64,000 nucleotides of DNA from SAR116 cluster bacterium AG-321-A13 (GCA_003283875.1 QBXD01000001.1:58115-122114); one strand, 5' to 3'; numbered from the stretch's first letter, positions 49,949 through 61,031 are shown. The notes: generated by a model from the letters alone, not told the origin. Numbers and translations are program-made.

Positions 49949-51016
49949 CTAAGTTAAATTAAAAACATTATTTGCCCTATTTATAAGAGCATCGACTCTA
50001 GTTCCAAAATTTGCAAACCTTTTATCTTTTGTTTGTCCTTTTTGGAACCTATAAAATATTTGTTGTAATATAACAGCTAACTTAAATGCACCAAAAGCAT
50101 AATACCAGCTAATATTTTGTAAATTAAAACCAGTTTTTTGTGAGTAATAATCTATCATTTCAGTTCTAGTAGGATAATAAATTTTATCTGTTGGCATTGA
50201 AGTAATATTTTTGCATTCTTCATGATCATTTTCATCAATCCAATAATTTAGCATATGTCCTACATCCATAAGAGGGTCACCTCTTGTGCACATATCCCAA
50301 TCAAACACCGCAACAGGTGTAATTTCTTCAGAGTTACTCCACATAATATTATCTAATTTAAAATCATTGTGTAAAATAGTAGTCGCTTGTGGCTCAGGTA
50401 AATTTGATCTCAAATAGTTTATTAATTTGTCAAACTTAGGCTTAAGAATTTTGTTGTCAGTTGATTTTTTCCATCTAACTTCCCATCCATCAAGTTGTCT
50501 TTTCACAAACCCTTCAGGTCTTCCTAAATTTCCTAAACCCACGAGCTCTGGGTTAATTTTATGAAGATCTGCCAAAACATCAATAATGCGAAAGCTCAAT
50601 TTTCTTACATTTTCCTTTGTTTGTTTTATAAAAGGTTCCATTTTCTTTCTAATAACAAAGCCATTTCTTCTTTCAATAATGTGAAAAGTCGAGCCAATTA
50701 CTCTTTCATCACCGCAAAAATATAAACTTTTTGGTGCTAAAGAGAACATAGTATTGATTTTTGATTGAACAGTATGCTCTCTAAGCATATCATGTGACGA
50801 AGGCGCTATAGGGCCTAAAGGTGGCCTTCTAAGTACATATTCTGTCTCATCTACTTTTAAAAGATAGGTTAGATTTGCATGCCCTCCTGAAAATTGAAGG
50901 CTTTCAATATTTTTAAATTGCATATTTAAAGTATCTTTTAAATATGAACTCAAATTATTTAAATTAAGTTGCTCATCTTGTCTAATTTCAATTAATTCTT
51001 GGTCAATTAAATTCAT
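49949..51016 (-). CDS. Phosphotransferase family protein (APH-like, ACAD10/11 kinase-domain type)
   Basis: [69 protein letters not shown]. Confidence 0.9.
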   Translation of the reverse strand: MNLIDQELIEIRQDEQLNLNNLSSYLKDTLNMQFKNIESLQFSGGHANLTYLLKVDETEYVLRRPPLGPIAPSSHDMLREHTVQSKINTMFSLAPKSLYFCGDERVIGSTFHIIERRNGFVIRKKMEPFIKQTKENVRKLSFRIIDVLADLHKINPELVGLGNLGRPEGFVKRQLDGWEVRWKKSTDNKILKPKFDKLINYLRSNLPEPQATTILHNDFKLDNIMWSNSEEITPVAVFDWDMCTRGDPLMDVGHMLNYWIDENDHEECKNITSMPTDKIYYPTRTEMIDYYSQKTGFNLQNISWYYAFGAFKLAVILQQIFYRFQKGQTKDKRFANFGTRVDALINRANNVFNLT

Positions 51017-51142
51017 ATCAAGTTACTAACAATATTCTAAATTATTTTAAATTAAAATTATTTTGGTTATATTTTATAACTACTTATTATGTTAAATAAA
51101 AGTACAATAAGTAAATTATTATAATTAAACTCAAGGAAAAGT

Positions 51143-51925
51143 ATGAAAAATTTATTTGATTTAAATGGAAAAACAGCGCTTGTTACTGGAGGGTCAAGAG
51201 GCATAGGGGCTATGATTGCTGAGGGGTTTGTTAGAAATAACGTTAAAACATATATAACGTCTAGAAAAGCAGAAGATTGCGATATTAAAGCGAAGGAACT
51301 TTCACAATTTGGAGAATGTATTTCGGTTCCTGCTGACTTAACTGATATGAATGAAATGAATAAATTAGTCTCTCGAGTAAAAGATAAAGAAGAAAAACTA
51401 AATATTCTTGTAAATAATGCAGGTGCTGCGTGGGGCGCATCTTTTGATGATTTTCCTGAAAATGGTTGGGATAAAGTAATGGATACCAATGTAAAATCAG
51501 TTTTTTTCTTAACTCAAAAACTTGCTGATATTTTAGAGAAATCCGCTAGTAATACTGATCCATCAAGAATAATAAATGTAGGTTCGATAGATGGAATAGG
51601 CATCCCAAGAGCAGACACATACTCCTACCCTGCATCAAAGGCTGCTATTCATCAACTTACTAGAGTTTTAGCAAATAGGTTAGCTAAAAGAAATATTAAT
51701 GTTAATGCAATAGCCCCTGGTCCTTTTCAAAGTAATATGATGGCCCATACACTGCGGGAGCATGGAGAAGAGATTAAGTCTTCTGTACCAAGAGGTAGGA
51801 TTGGTATCCCAGATGATATGGCAGGAGTTTCAATTTTTTTGTCTTCGAAAGCCAGCTCTTATATTACCGGATCAATAATACCAGTAGATGGCGGTTCTCT
51901 TATAGCAAGAAGACACATGGAATGA
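51143..51925 (+). CDS. SDR family oxidoreductase
   Basis: VTGGSRGIGAMIAEGF, NNAGAAWGASFDDFPENGWDKVMDTN, YSYPASKAAIHQLTRVLA. Confidence 0.92.
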   Translation: MKNLFDLNGKTALVTGGSRGIGAMIAEGFVRNNVKTYITSRKAEDCDIKAKELSQFGECISVPADLTDMNEMNKLVSRVKDKEEKLNILVNNAGAAWGASFDDFPENGWDKVMDTNVKSVFFLTQKLADILEKSASNTDPSRIINVGSIDGIGIPRADTYSYPASKAAIHQLTRVLANRLAKRNINVNAIAPGPFQSNMMAHTLREHGEEIKSSVPRGRIGIPDDMAGVSIFLSSKASSYITGSIIPVDGGSLIARRHME

Positions 51926-51952
51926 GAAAATTACAAAATAATTAAGTTAATT

Positions 51953-53587
51953 TTAACTAATTTTATGACCTCCAAATTGGTCTCTTAGTTTATTTTTAAG
52001 AATTTTTCCTGTAGCTCCTAAAGGAATTAAATCAGTAAAAAGAACATCATCAGGTATCATCCATTTTGCTATCTTACCTTCATACATGTTTAGAATGTCG
52101 TCTTTCGAAGGTGATTTGCCTGGCATGGGTTGCACTATAACTATTGGTCTTTCTTCCCATTTTTCATGGGGCACTGAAATTACTGCAGCATTAGCTACTT
52201 CCGGATGACCAACACAAATATTTTCCAAATCTATGGAACTTATCCATTCTCCACCAGATTTAATGATATCTTTTGTTCTATCCGTTATGGTCATGAAACC
52301 ATCTGCATCTATCTTAGCAACATCGCCCGTGTCAAACCAACCTCCATCAAGAAATCTATCTTTTTCTGTAGTATCATTATAATACTCCTTAAGAACCCAG
52401 AAGCCTCTTGAAAGTAACCTACCCTGAGTTTCTCCATCTTCAGGTAAATCATTACCTTCATCATCAACTAATTTCATTTGGTGACCAAAAATAGTTCTAC
52501 CTTGTGCAATTTTTTGATCATAATATTCAGTTCTATTTTTTGGCTCTTCCGAAAGTGCAGGCATATTTACAGTACCTAATGGGCTCATTTCTGTCATACC
52601 CCATGCATGTATCACTTCAGCTCCGAACTCATCTTCAAAACCTTCAAACAATGTCCTTGGACAGGAAGATCCTCCTATGACTAACCTTTTAACTGTATCT
52701 ATTCTTTTACCAGATACTCTTAAGTGGTTTAATAATAAAAGCCAGATAGTCGGCACTCCAAGAGAAATTGTAACCTTTTCCGCATTCATGAGATCTGTTA
52801 TGCTTTCACCATCTAACTTAGCACCAGGAAAAACAATTTTAGTCCCACACATCGGTGCTGCGTAAGGCGTACCCCAAGCATTTACATGAAACATTGGAAC
52901 AACAGGCATTACCACATCTTTAGCACCATAAGGGACGACATCTTTTAAATTCATGCCATATGCATGAAGAACAGTTGACCTATGTGAATAAAGCACACCT
53001 TTTGGATTGCCCGTAGTCCCAGAAGTGTAACATAGTGATGAAGCTGTTTTTTCATCAAATTGTGGCCAGACAAATTTATTAGATTGATCTTTAATAAACT
53101 CTTCATAACATATAACCTTTATATCATCTTTGATATTGGGTTTAACCATATTTTTTTCATCAGTCATAATAACTAAAGCTTCAACGGTTTTAAAATTTTC
53201 TGATGCTTTTTCTATTAATGGTAAAATATTCAAGTCAACGCATAGGACTTTATCTTCGGCATGATTTACAATATAAGATACTTGGTCAGGGTGCAATCTA
53301 GGATTAAGTGTATGGCAGATAAGGCCGCTACAAGAAGTTGCATAATATATTTCTAAATGTCTATAGCCGTTCCACGCTAAAGTTCCAACCTTATCACCTT
53401 GCTTTAAATTTAATGATTTAAAAGCATTAGCTAATTTTTTAGTTCTCTTTCCCCAACTTGAATAATTGTATTTATGAATACCACCTTCAACTGTATTAGA
53501 AACAATTTCTTGTTTTCCATAATTTTTAATTGCATGTTCAAAAATGCTTGAAACTAGCAAAGGATGGTCCTGCATTAAACCTAACAT
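51953..53587 (-). CDS. Long-chain/medium-chain fatty acid-CoA ligase (AMP-binding)
   Basis: [69 protein letters not shown]. Confidence 0.93.
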   Translation of the reverse strand: MLGLMQDHPLLVSSIFEHAIKNYGKQEIVSNTVEGGIHKYNYSSWGKRTKKLANAFKSLNLKQGDKVGTLAWNGYRHLEIYYATSCSGLICHTLNPRLHPDQVSYIVNHAEDKVLCVDLNILPLIEKASENFKTVEALVIMTDEKNMVKPNIKDDIKVICYEEFIKDQSNKFVWPQFDEKTASSLCYTSGTTGNPKGVLYSHRSTVLHAYGMNLKDVVPYGAKDVVMPVVPMFHVNAWGTPYAAPMCGTKIVFPGAKLDGESITDLMNAEKVTISLGVPTIWLLLLNHLRVSGKRIDTVKRLVIGGSSCPRTLFEGFEDEFGAEVIHAWGMTEMSPLGTVNMPALSEEPKNRTEYYDQKIAQGRTIFGHQMKLVDDEGNDLPEDGETQGRLLSRGFWVLKEYYNDTTEKDRFLDGGWFDTGDVAKIDADGFMTITDRTKDIIKSGGEWISSIDLENICVGHPEVANAAVISVPHEKWEERPIVIVQPMPGKSPSKDDILNMYEGKIAKWMIPDDVLFTDLIPLGATGKILKNKLRDQFGGHKIS

Positions 53588-53650
53588 TCTATAACTCCTA
53601 AAATCATATAATGATATAATGATATAATATATTAAAAATATTATTAAAAC

Positions 53651-55216
53651 CTAAAATTTATCTTCCATTTCATCAATTAACAAAGATTTTAAAATCTTGC
53701 CGTTTTTATTCTTTGGCAACTCCGAATCTAAAAAAGTCCAGTAATCAGGTTGTTTGTATTCAGAAAGATTTATTGAACAAAGTTTTTGTAATTTTTTTAA
53801 ATTTTTACTTTGGTTGTCTGAATAAATGATAACATGTATTTTTTCTCCTAAAATCGAATCCATATGAGGTATCACGGCAACTTCTAAAACCAAACCACTC
53901 AAACTTATTAAATTTTCTATTTCAGTAGAATATATTTTGTAACCTCCCCTATTTATTACATCTTTTTTTCTATCTAAAATATATATATATCCATTTTTAT
54001 CTTTGTACCCAATATCACCAGACTTCCAATATCCGTTAACGAATTCTTCTGAAGTTTTTTTTTTATTTTTCCAATAACCTGGAATGACCATAGGTCCAAA
54101 AATCCACAACTCTCCTGTTTCTTCAATGGAAACTTCTTCATTATTATCATTCATAATCATGATTTTGCCTGTTTCCACTACTTTTCCAACACTTGCTATA
54201 AGATTATTTTTATATTTGAGAGGCATTAATGTAGCAGGTGAACATGTCTCGGTAGATCCATATGCATTTACAAGTAAAAGATTAGGTAATAAAGATTTCA
54301 ATTTTTTTATTGTTCCCAATGGCATAGATGCCCCACCAAAGCATCCAATTCTCCAATTTGATAAATCATATTTACTTAAATCGTCTCTAATTAAACATAA
54401 ATTATACATGGCAGGAACCATTATTAAGTATGTTAAGTGTTCTTTTTCTGCCAGATATAGAAATTCTTTAACGTCAAACTTTTTCATTAAGATCAGTGTT
54501 CCACCAGAAAAAAACATTGTCATAATATGAGCTACTAAGCCAGTTACATGACTGGCGGGCACCACTAAAATACTGTTATCTTTATCTGATAAACTGAAAT
54601 GTCTTTGAAAATGAAGACAAGAGTGAATTATGTTTATATTTGTGATAACTGCACCTTTTGGATTTCCAGTAGTACCAGATGTATATAAAATAAAAGCAGG
54701 ATCTTCCTCGTCAACAACATAAAAAGACTTCTTATTTTCAGTTATATTTTTTTTTAAAATCTTTTCGTCAAAATTTAGGAAGTACTTAACTGAAGTTATT
54801 TTTTGTTTTTCAGGTATGTTTATATTTAATAATTTGTCAAAAAAGATACTATTAGGGGTACAATCATTAATAATAGTTTCATTTTCAACAATAGAAGATT
54901 TTGGGTTTAAAGGTACAATAATTATTCCATCTTTTAAGCCTGCAAGAATATATATCAGTAAGGGCCAAGAGTTTTCAAATAAAACACAAACTCTATCACC
55001 TTTTTTTATTCCTAGGTGGATAAAATAACAGGATTGATTAATAGCCAAATTATAAATTTCTTCATAAGAAATCCTTACACCGTCATCTATAACAGCTATA
55101 TTAGCAGGATTTTTTTTTACATTCTTTTCAAATGCATGCCAAAAGTTTGTATCTCTTTTAACGAATGTAGAGACTAACCTATCCCGAAAATGAACTTGTT
55201 TGGAAACTTCTCGCAT
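53651..55216 (-). CDS. Class I adenylate-forming enzyme (acyl-CoA ligase, AMP-binding)
   Basis: [81 protein letters not shown]. Confidence 0.92.
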   Translation of the reverse strand: MREVSKQVHFRDRLVSTFVKRDTNFWHAFEKNVKKNPANIAVIDDGVRISYEEIYNLAINQSCYFIHLGIKKGDRVCVLFENSWPLLIYILAGLKDGIIIVPLNPKSSIVENETIINDCTPNSIFFDKLLNINIPEKQKITSVKYFLNFDEKILKKNITENKKSFYVVDEEDPAFILYTSGTTGNPKGAVITNINIIHSCLHFQRHFSLSDKDNSILVVPASHVTGLVAHIMTMFFSGGTLILMKKFDVKEFLYLAEKEHLTYLIMVPAMYNLCLIRDDLSKYDLSNWRIGCFGGASMPLGTIKKLKSLLPNLLLVNAYGSTETCSPATLMPLKYKNNLIASVGKVVETGKIMIMNDNNEEVSIEETGELWIFGPMVIPGYWKNKKKTSEEFVNGYWKSGDIGYKDKNGYIYILDRKKDVINRGGYKIYSTEIENLISLSGLVLEVAVIPHMDSILGEKIHVIIYSDNQSKNLKKLQKLCSINLSEYKQPDYWTFLDSELPKNKNGKILKSLLIDEMEDKF

Positions 55217-55245
55217 AAATTAAATAAACCTTCCTAACAATTAAT

Positions 55246-55887
55246 TTAATTTACGTTTTCTCCTCTTTCAATTAGAAATTTTTTATCAAAAATATCCTCT
55301 GTGTGATTTTGTTCTGACTGACTTAGTATAATCGACATATTTTGTTTTTTTAAACCTTTTATCACCTCACTTAATCTCTGACTTAAAGCTGGTGCCACCC
55401 CTTCAAAAGGCTCATCAAGTAAAAGTAGTTGAGTTCCAGACACTAAGGCTCTTCCTAAAGCAGCCATTTTTTGTTGCCCTCCAGATAATAACAAAGCTTT
55501 TCTTTCTGACATTTCTTTTAGCTCAGGCATTATTTCATAGACTAAAGTAAGTCTATTATTACTATCTAAACTTTTAATTGACCAAGATGGTAATAATATA
55601 TTTTCTTCAACAGTCAATTCTGGTATCAAGCCTCTATCTTCCGGCATATACCCTATTCCTAAAGCTGCTCTTTCATGGCTTGCTGAATTATTCAAATCTA
55701 GATCGTTAAATTTAATTGTACCATTTGCTAATTTGTTTACACCCATAATTGATTTCAACAGTGTGGTTTTACCAGCGCCATTTCTACCAATTAACGAAAT
55801 CATTTCACCTTTTTTAATATCTAAAGTAAAATTTTTTAAAGCTAGAATAGCACCAATTTTGACACTTACGCTATTAACAGTTAACAT
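55246..55887 (-). CDS. livF: Branched-chain amino acid-type ABC transporter ATP-binding protein LivF-like
   Basis: GRNGAGKTTLLKSIMG, LGIGYMPEDRGLIPELTVEENI, LSGGQQKMAALGRAL; last in a liv-ordered operon. Confidence 0.9.
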   Translation of the reverse strand: MLTVNSVSVKIGAILALKNFTLDIKKGEMISLIGRNGAGKTTLLKSIMGVNKLANGTIKFNDLDLNNSASHERAALGIGYMPEDRGLIPELTVEENILLPSWSIKSLDSNNRLTLVYEIMPELKEMSERKALLLSGGQQKMAALGRALVSGTQLLLLDEPFEGVAPALSQRLSEVIKGLKKQNMSIILSQSEQNHTEDIFDKKFLIERGENVN

Positions 55888-56654
55888 TATAATTTTGCCT
55901 TGACTTCAGTTTTTCCTGTTACATATTTTTTAACATTACTATCGTTTAAAACTGTACTTCCATTTCCATCAGCAATCACCGCACCTTGATAAAAAGCTAT
56001 AATTCTATCTGAATAATTTTGAACTATATCCATATCATGTTCAACAAAAATGACAGTTAATCCCTGACCGGACAGAGCTTTTGCAATAGTATCCATTAAT
56101 GGATATTTTTCTTCTGCCCCTACTCCACTAGTTGGTTCATCCAACAATAAAATGTCAGGTTTTCTTACTAATGCCATAGCTATGTCAAGAAGTTTTCTAA
56201 CTCCACCAGGTAATTCACTTACTTGCCTGTGTGCAAATTCGTTTAATGCAAATCTATTTAGTATTTCATCAATGAAATCGCCATTTTCTTTCGATCTTGC
56301 ATTTTTGAAATAAGAGTGTTTTTTTTGGGAAGTACCCAATGCAATAAGTAGATTCTCCCAAGCCGTCATAGGTTCAAAAATTTGAGGTATTTGAAATGAT
56401 CTACTAATACCCTTTTGAGTAATTATTCTCGGATCAAGTTGAGTAATTTCCTCATTTTTTAAGTATATATGTCCGGTGTCTGGTTTAAGATATCCTGTAA
56501 CCATGTTCATAAATGTTGTTTTTCCAGCTCCATTTGATCCAATTAGTGAAACCTTTTCTCCTTTATCAATATTTATATTGATATTATTGGCTGCTACTAC
56601 AGCTCCAAAAGATTTATTAACATTTTCTGCTCTTAAAAGACTTTGTTTAGACAT
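55887..56654 (-). CDS. livG: Branched-chain amino acid-type ABC transporter ATP-binding protein LivG-like
   Basis: GSNGAGKTTFMNMVTGYLKPDTGHI, ISRSFQIPQIFEPMTAWENL, LLLDEPTSGVG. Confidence 0.9.
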   Translation of the reverse strand: MSKQSLLRAENVNKSFGAVVAANNININIDKGEKVSLIGSNGAGKTTFMNMVTGYLKPDTGHIYLKNEEITQLDPRIITQKGISRSFQIPQIFEPMTAWENLLIALGTSQKKHSYFKNARSKENGDFIDEILNRFALNEFAHRQVSELPGGVRKLLDIAMALVRKPDILLLDEPTSGVGAEEKYPLMDTIAKALSGQGLTVIFVEHDMDIVQNYSDRIIAFYQGAVIADGNGSTVLNDSNVKKYVTGKTEVKAKL

Positions 56655-56675
56655 TTAGAAACTCTATAACTCTAT

Positions 56676-57635
56676 TTATTTACTTTTTTTTAATCTATCA
56701 AAAAATTGTTTGAAAAAAGATCCAATTCCTGAAGGAATAAAAATAATACTTAATATCAGAAACAACCCTAAAATTAACTGCCACGTATCAGGGAAATATC
56801 TTCCTGAAAAAGATCTGACTAATTCTAATAATAACGCTGCCAAAAATACTGCCGGAACACTTAAATATCCTGCAAGTATTGATATGAATACAAATTCACC
56901 AGAGGTGGTCCAATATGTAAATTCAGGGTCTATATGTCCTAACGCAATTCCATTAAGAGCTCCACCCATACCACCTAATCCTGCTGCAATTGTAAAATTT
57001 AATACTGCTACATTAAAAGCTGAAGACCCGAGATATTCTACTCTCAGTTCATTCTCTCTAACAGCTAATGCAATTAATCCAGGAGTCGAATCATAATAAT
57101 ACCTGAGCAAAATTGATATAAATCCTGTCATTATTATAGCAACCACGTACAATACATAATCAGCATATTCTGAAGAAGGTTTAATTCCAAAATAAGTAGA
57201 CTCAGGAAGTACAAAACCGTCAGAACCACCAATTGCATCAATTTTTATTAAAATTCCGTATAGGACCATAGAAAAAGCAAGTGATAGCATGGCAAAAAAT
57301 ATATCTCGATATCTAGCAAGAAGTGGAGCTATTATTAAGCCAACCAAGCCTGTAAATAGAAAACTTACGAATAACAATAACATTGCATCAGTTAGACCGG
57401 CTTGTGTGCCAAGAAGTCCAGCGGTATAACCACCAATTCCAAAAACAAAACCTTGGCCAAAAGATACCAATCCACCTCTCATAAGAGTAATTATTCCCAG
57501 ACCAACAAGACCATAAGCAATAGCTTTTGTAATAACAAATACAAGCCAGTTTGGAATTAATAGTCCAACGAGAATTAGAAATGACATTAAAAAAATACTT
57601 TGAAACAATAAGTTATTATAAAGTTTTTCTGACAT
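56676..57635 (-). CDS. livM: Branched-chain amino acid-type ABC transporter permease LivM-like
   Basis: GLVGLGIITLMRGGLVSFGQGFVFGIGGYTAGLL, multi-TM. Confidence 0.9.
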   Translation of the reverse strand: MSEKLYNNLLFQSIFLMSFLILVGLLIPNWLVFVITKAIAYGLVGLGIITLMRGGLVSFGQGFVFGIGGYTAGLLGTQAGLTDAMLLLFVSFLFTGLVGLIIAPLLARYRDIFFAMLSLAFSMVLYGILIKIDAIGGSDGFVLPESTYFGIKPSSEYADYVLYVVAIIMTGFISILLRYYYDSTPGLIALAVRENELRVEYLGSSAFNVAVLNFTIAAGLGGMGGALNGIALGHIDPEFTYWTTSGEFVFISILAGYLSVPAVFLAALLLELVRSFSGRYFPDTWQLILGLFLILSIIFIPSGIGSFFKQFFDRLKKSK

Positions 57636-58534
57636 TATATTTTCCTAGCTTGAGCACCTTGAAACAAACCCTTGGGTTTAAAAATTAACATCCCTGCCAT
57701 ACAAAAATACATTATAAAAATTTCAGCCTCTGGAAGTTTATGAACACATGCTGCTCTTGCCATTCCAATTATCAAAGCACCAATAACAGCTCCTGGAATG
57801 CTACCTAGCCCTCCAATTATTACTACTGCAAAACTTTCAATTACAACCGCAACACTAATGCCAACCTGAACTGAAATTAATGGAGCAGTAAAAGATCCGG
57901 CCAATGCGGCTAAAAATGCTCCAATAAAAAAGGCTGCTAAATAAACTTTATTTATATTTACTCCCATACAACCACTTATTTCCGGATTATGAATGACTGC
58001 CAATACTATTTTACCTGACTGAGTTTTATTAAGTACAAACCATAGAAAAAGGCCACAAAAAATAGCTAATCCGATAAGAGCTAAGTCATAACCGACATAA
58101 TATAAAGATCCAAACTCTAGGGCTCCAAGAAGTTCTCTTGGTTCTGAAACATATAAGGAGTTCATTCCCCAAATTAATTTTTGAACATCTTCTAAAACAA
58201 GATAAATAGCATAAGTCACAAGAACGATTAAAACTTCATCTTGACCATAAAATCTTCTTAAAATTCCTCTTTCCATTATTGGAGTGATAACTATAGCCAC
58301 TGCTAATGCTGAAACTAGCATCGCTAAAATAACTAATTGTTCTGGCATTCCCAATGAATAAAAAATAGGTACTAGTGTAGCAGTTGAGTAGGCTCCTAGT
58401 GCATATATTCCACCGTGAGCAATGTTAAGTATTTTAAGGACTCCAAAAACAAAAGTTAAGCCAAGAGCTACAATAAATAACCATGATGCATAAATAGCAC
58501 CGTCTAAAACTATAGTTAAAATTTCATCAACCAA
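57635..58534 (-). CDS. livH: Branched-chain amino acid-type ABC transporter permease LivH-like
   Basis: ALGLTFVFGVLKILNIAHGGIYALGAYSTATL, VVIIGGLGSIPGAVIGALIIG. Confidence 0.9.
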   Translation of the reverse strand: MVDEILTIVLDGAIYASWLFIVALGLTFVFGVLKILNIAHGGIYALGAYSTATLVPIFYSLGMPEQLVILAMLVSALAVAIVITPIMERGILRRFYGQDEVLIVLVTYAIYLVLEDVQKLIWGMNSLYVSEPRELLGALEFGSLYYVGYDLALIGLAIFCGLFLWFVLNKTQSGKIVLAVIHNPEISGCMGVNINKVYLAAFFIGAFLAALAGSFTAPLISVQVGISVAVVIESFAVVIIGGLGSIPGAVIGALIIGMARAACVHKLPEAEIFIMYFCMAGMLIFKPKGLFQGAQARKI

Positions 58535-58573
58535 TTTTTATCTCTTTAAGTAAATTTATTAGTAATAAATAAA

Positions 58574-58601
58574 GCCAAGACAAATGATTTTATGTCTTGG
58601 C
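58574..58601. promoter_or_regulatory. Intergenic hairpin between liv binding-protein and permease genes
   Basis: 9-bp stem gccaagaca-(10 nt)-tgtcttggc; on the minus strand it is followed by a U-rich stretch. Confidence 0.6.
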
Positions 58602-58621
58602 CATATTATTTTTATTTTAAA

Positions 58622-59935
58622 CTAGCAATCGGCTCCAGGAAATCCAGCATTAATCCAATCTACAGCTTTGATGCCATTAGGTGGGTTCACACAACTTGCT
58701 TTATATCTGACTATATCAGTAACAGTTATATTTCCATCCTTATCCTTTGCAGTTGTTCCAATAGCATGGGGTTGAATCGCCTGATGACCGTCACCAAGTT
58801 TCATTTGCACAAGACCACCTGGAGAGTCAAACTCAAGACCTTTAAAAGCAGCAGCTATTTCATCTTTATTAGGTTCTTTACCACCATTTTTTTCCATAGC
58901 TTTTTCAATTGCCATTTTCAGACCCATCAATCCTTGAACCATTCTATATGGAGGTTGTGCAGGAAAGACACCATATTCGTCCATATATGATTTATAAAAC
59001 CATTTATTTAACGCGGTATCGGGAGCCATCATTCCATATTGTCCTCTTGCGCCCAGAATAACACCTTCAGGATACTTGTTACCAAGACCAGGCATTACAT
59101 GGTCACCAGCTGAAAAAACAACCTGTGTTCTTTTAAACAATCCTCTAGGCTTGGCTTGCAAAATAAAAGATTGAAGGTCTCCACCCCATAGTGAACTATG
59201 AACAACTTTTGCTTTTGAATTCATTAAAGCAGAAATTTCAGTTCCATATTGACCTGAGAAAATTTTTGGAAATAATTCATTTTTAATTTCAGAACTAGGA
59301 GATAGTTTCTTTACTGAAACACTAAAATCTTTCCAACTATCTTTTCCCCAAGCATAATTTTGATTAATGCCAGCTATAGAACTTATATCGTGGCCCTTTT
59401 CCATCAAATATTTTGCTATTGCGATATTATCCATAGCTGCGTGAGCTGCAGTTCTAAAAACATATTTATATGATGCGTCTTCAAAAACTCTAGGAGTTCC
59501 ACAATCATAAAGTACGGTCAAAGCCTTGAGTTCGTCTGCTACTGACGGAATAGCCATACAATCACCAGAAGATACATAACCTAATACAGCATCAACTTTA
59601 TCTCTTTGAACTAAATTTCTAAATTCTTGAACCTGCTTTGTCGCTCCACCAGATTCGTCTATAGGTATTGCTGTGATTTTCATACCACCAAAACCTATTT
59701 TGTTATAGGGCGCTGGGGCTTTTCCCTCATTAAGTAGTTTAATAAATAATTTACCTCCATTCCACGCAGGAACTCCAAATGGCTCAGCCGCCGGCCCTGA
59801 TAAGAATGTTACTACACCAAGCTTAAATCCTTTATGTCCGTCAGCATTACTAATACCAACGTAAGTTAATAAAGAAATTAGAAATGATGATGTTAGAATT
59901 AGACATTGTCTAAAAAAATTCATTTTTTCCTCCAA
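58622..59935 (-). CDS. ABC transporter substrate-binding protein (Leu/Ile/Val-binding family)
   Basis: Signal peptide; KLGVVTFLSGPAAEPFGVPAWNGGKLFIKLLNEG..., VDAVLGYVSSGDCMAIPSVADEL; directly upstream of livH-like gene. Confidence 0.9.
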   Translation of the reverse strand: MEEKMNFFRQCLILTSSFLISLLTYVGISNADGHKGFKLGVVTFLSGPAAEPFGVPAWNGGKLFIKLLNEGKAPAPYNKIGFGGMKITAIPIDESGGATKQVQEFRNLVQRDKVDAVLGYVSSGDCMAIPSVADELKALTVLYDCGTPRVFEDASYKYVFRTAAHAAMDNIAIAKYLMEKGHDISSIAGINQNYAWGKDSWKDFSVSVKKLSPSSEIKNELFPKIFSGQYGTEISALMNSKAKVVHSSLWGGDLQSFILQAKPRGLFKRTQVVFSAGDHVMPGLGNKYPEGVILGARGQYGMMAPDTALNKWFYKSYMDEYGVFPAQPPYRMVQGLMGLKMAIEKAMEKNGGKEPNKDEIAAAFKGLEFDSPGGLVQMKLGDGHQAIQPHAIGTTAKDKDGNITVTDIVRYKASCVNPPNGIKAVDWINAGFPGADC

Positions 59936-60010
59936 AGTTAAAAAAGTATCATAACTAAACTAAATTTTTAATTATAATTCAACACCTAAAATATTATAGT
60001 TTTTAAAAAA

Positions 60011-60943
60011 TTATAGTCTCGACTGCTTTATTGCTTTTTTTAGATTAAATATTTCTTTTTGAGAAATTTTCATAAGTGGAGGCCTCACGATTGCCTCTTC
60101 CATCTTTCCAGTTAAAACTAAAACTTCCTTCATTCTATTATGCATATCCAAAAATGGGGGAGAATAGAAAGCTTGAGTTAAAGGAAAAATTTGATCATTA
60201 ATTCTTTGGGCACTCTGTAAATCTTTGGCTTTAACAGCATTAAACATTTCAACCTGTAAAGAAGCAATTACGCTGCCTGCACCTGATAGCAAACCTTTAG
60301 CTCCCATTACCAATGATGACATTAACCAAGAGCTATGTGTAGTAAGAACGTTTACTGGATTAGAGAGATTTTGAAATGTTTTTATATGTTTTTCATGAAC
60401 CATAGGATCGTTTGACCAATCTTTTATGGCTTTAATAGTGGGTACAGCTTCAAATAATTTTAGTAATGTATCAAATGGATAAGTTAAATTTCCTGCAGAT
60501 GGGTAGTTAAAACATATAAGAGGTAGATCTGTTGCATCTGCAATTCTTTTAAAATGCTCCACAGCCATTTCCGGCCTCAAATGACCACCCATAGCCATAC
60601 ATTGCGGAGGAAAGCATAATAAAGCAGAGGCGCCAGTTTTATAAGACATTTTAGCAATTTTGGCAGCCTCTATACTGCCGTCAGCATAAACACCATTTAT
60701 AATAGGCATAAAATCACCAACCTCTTCAAGAGAAAAACTTAAAATGCGCTTTTGTTCTTCAAAATCACAGGCATGTATCTCAGAAGAATGTCCATTCACA
60801 GTAATAGCTGAAATACCGTTTGTTACCGCGCACTCTTTTATATGCTTTCTACTTGCTTTTTCATTTATTTGATAATCTTTATCAAAGGCTAGCAATGTTG
60901 CTGGAATAACACCTTCTAATTTTATGTTTTTATTTTGTAACAT
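60011..60943 (-). CDS. Dihydrodipicolinate synthase (DapA) family protein
   Basis: EGVIPATLLAFDKDYQINEKASRKHIKECAVTNGISAITVNGHSSE, LPLICFNYPSAGNLTY, IKAIKDWSND. Confidence 0.88.
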   Translation of the reverse strand: MLQNKNIKLEGVIPATLLAFDKDYQINEKASRKHIKECAVTNGISAITVNGHSSEIHACDFEEQKRILSFSLEEVGDFMPIINGVYADGSIEAAKIAKMSYKTGASALLCFPPQCMAMGGHLRPEMAVEHFKRIADATDLPLICFNYPSAGNLTYPFDTLLKLFEAVPTIKAIKDWSNDPMVHEKHIKTFQNLSNPVNVLTTHSSWLMSSLVMGAKGLLSGAGSVIASLQVEMFNAVKAKDLQSAQRINDQIFPLTQAFYSPPFLDMHNRMKEVLVLTGKMEEAIVRPPLMKISQKEIFNLKKAIKQSRL

Positions 60944-61031
60944 TAAAATCTCCGCAGAAATTTATTTTTATTTAATATTAAATAATCTATCATTCATTAT
61001 GAAAATTAAAAATAAAATAAGAGAGTAGAAA

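Noticed and set aside
51067-51489. 140-aa minus-strand ORF
   Set aside because: Antisense to the SDR at 51143..51925; shadow ORF.
54084-54530. 148-aa plus-strand ORF
   Set aside because: Antisense to the adenylate-forming enzyme at 53651..55216; no motifs.
56710-57096. 128-aa plus-strand ORF
   Set aside because: Antisense to the livM-like permease; no RBS or motif support.
58592-58990. 132-aa plus-strand ORF
   Set aside because: Antisense to the binding-protein gene and covers part of the intergenic hairpin; composition not protein-like.
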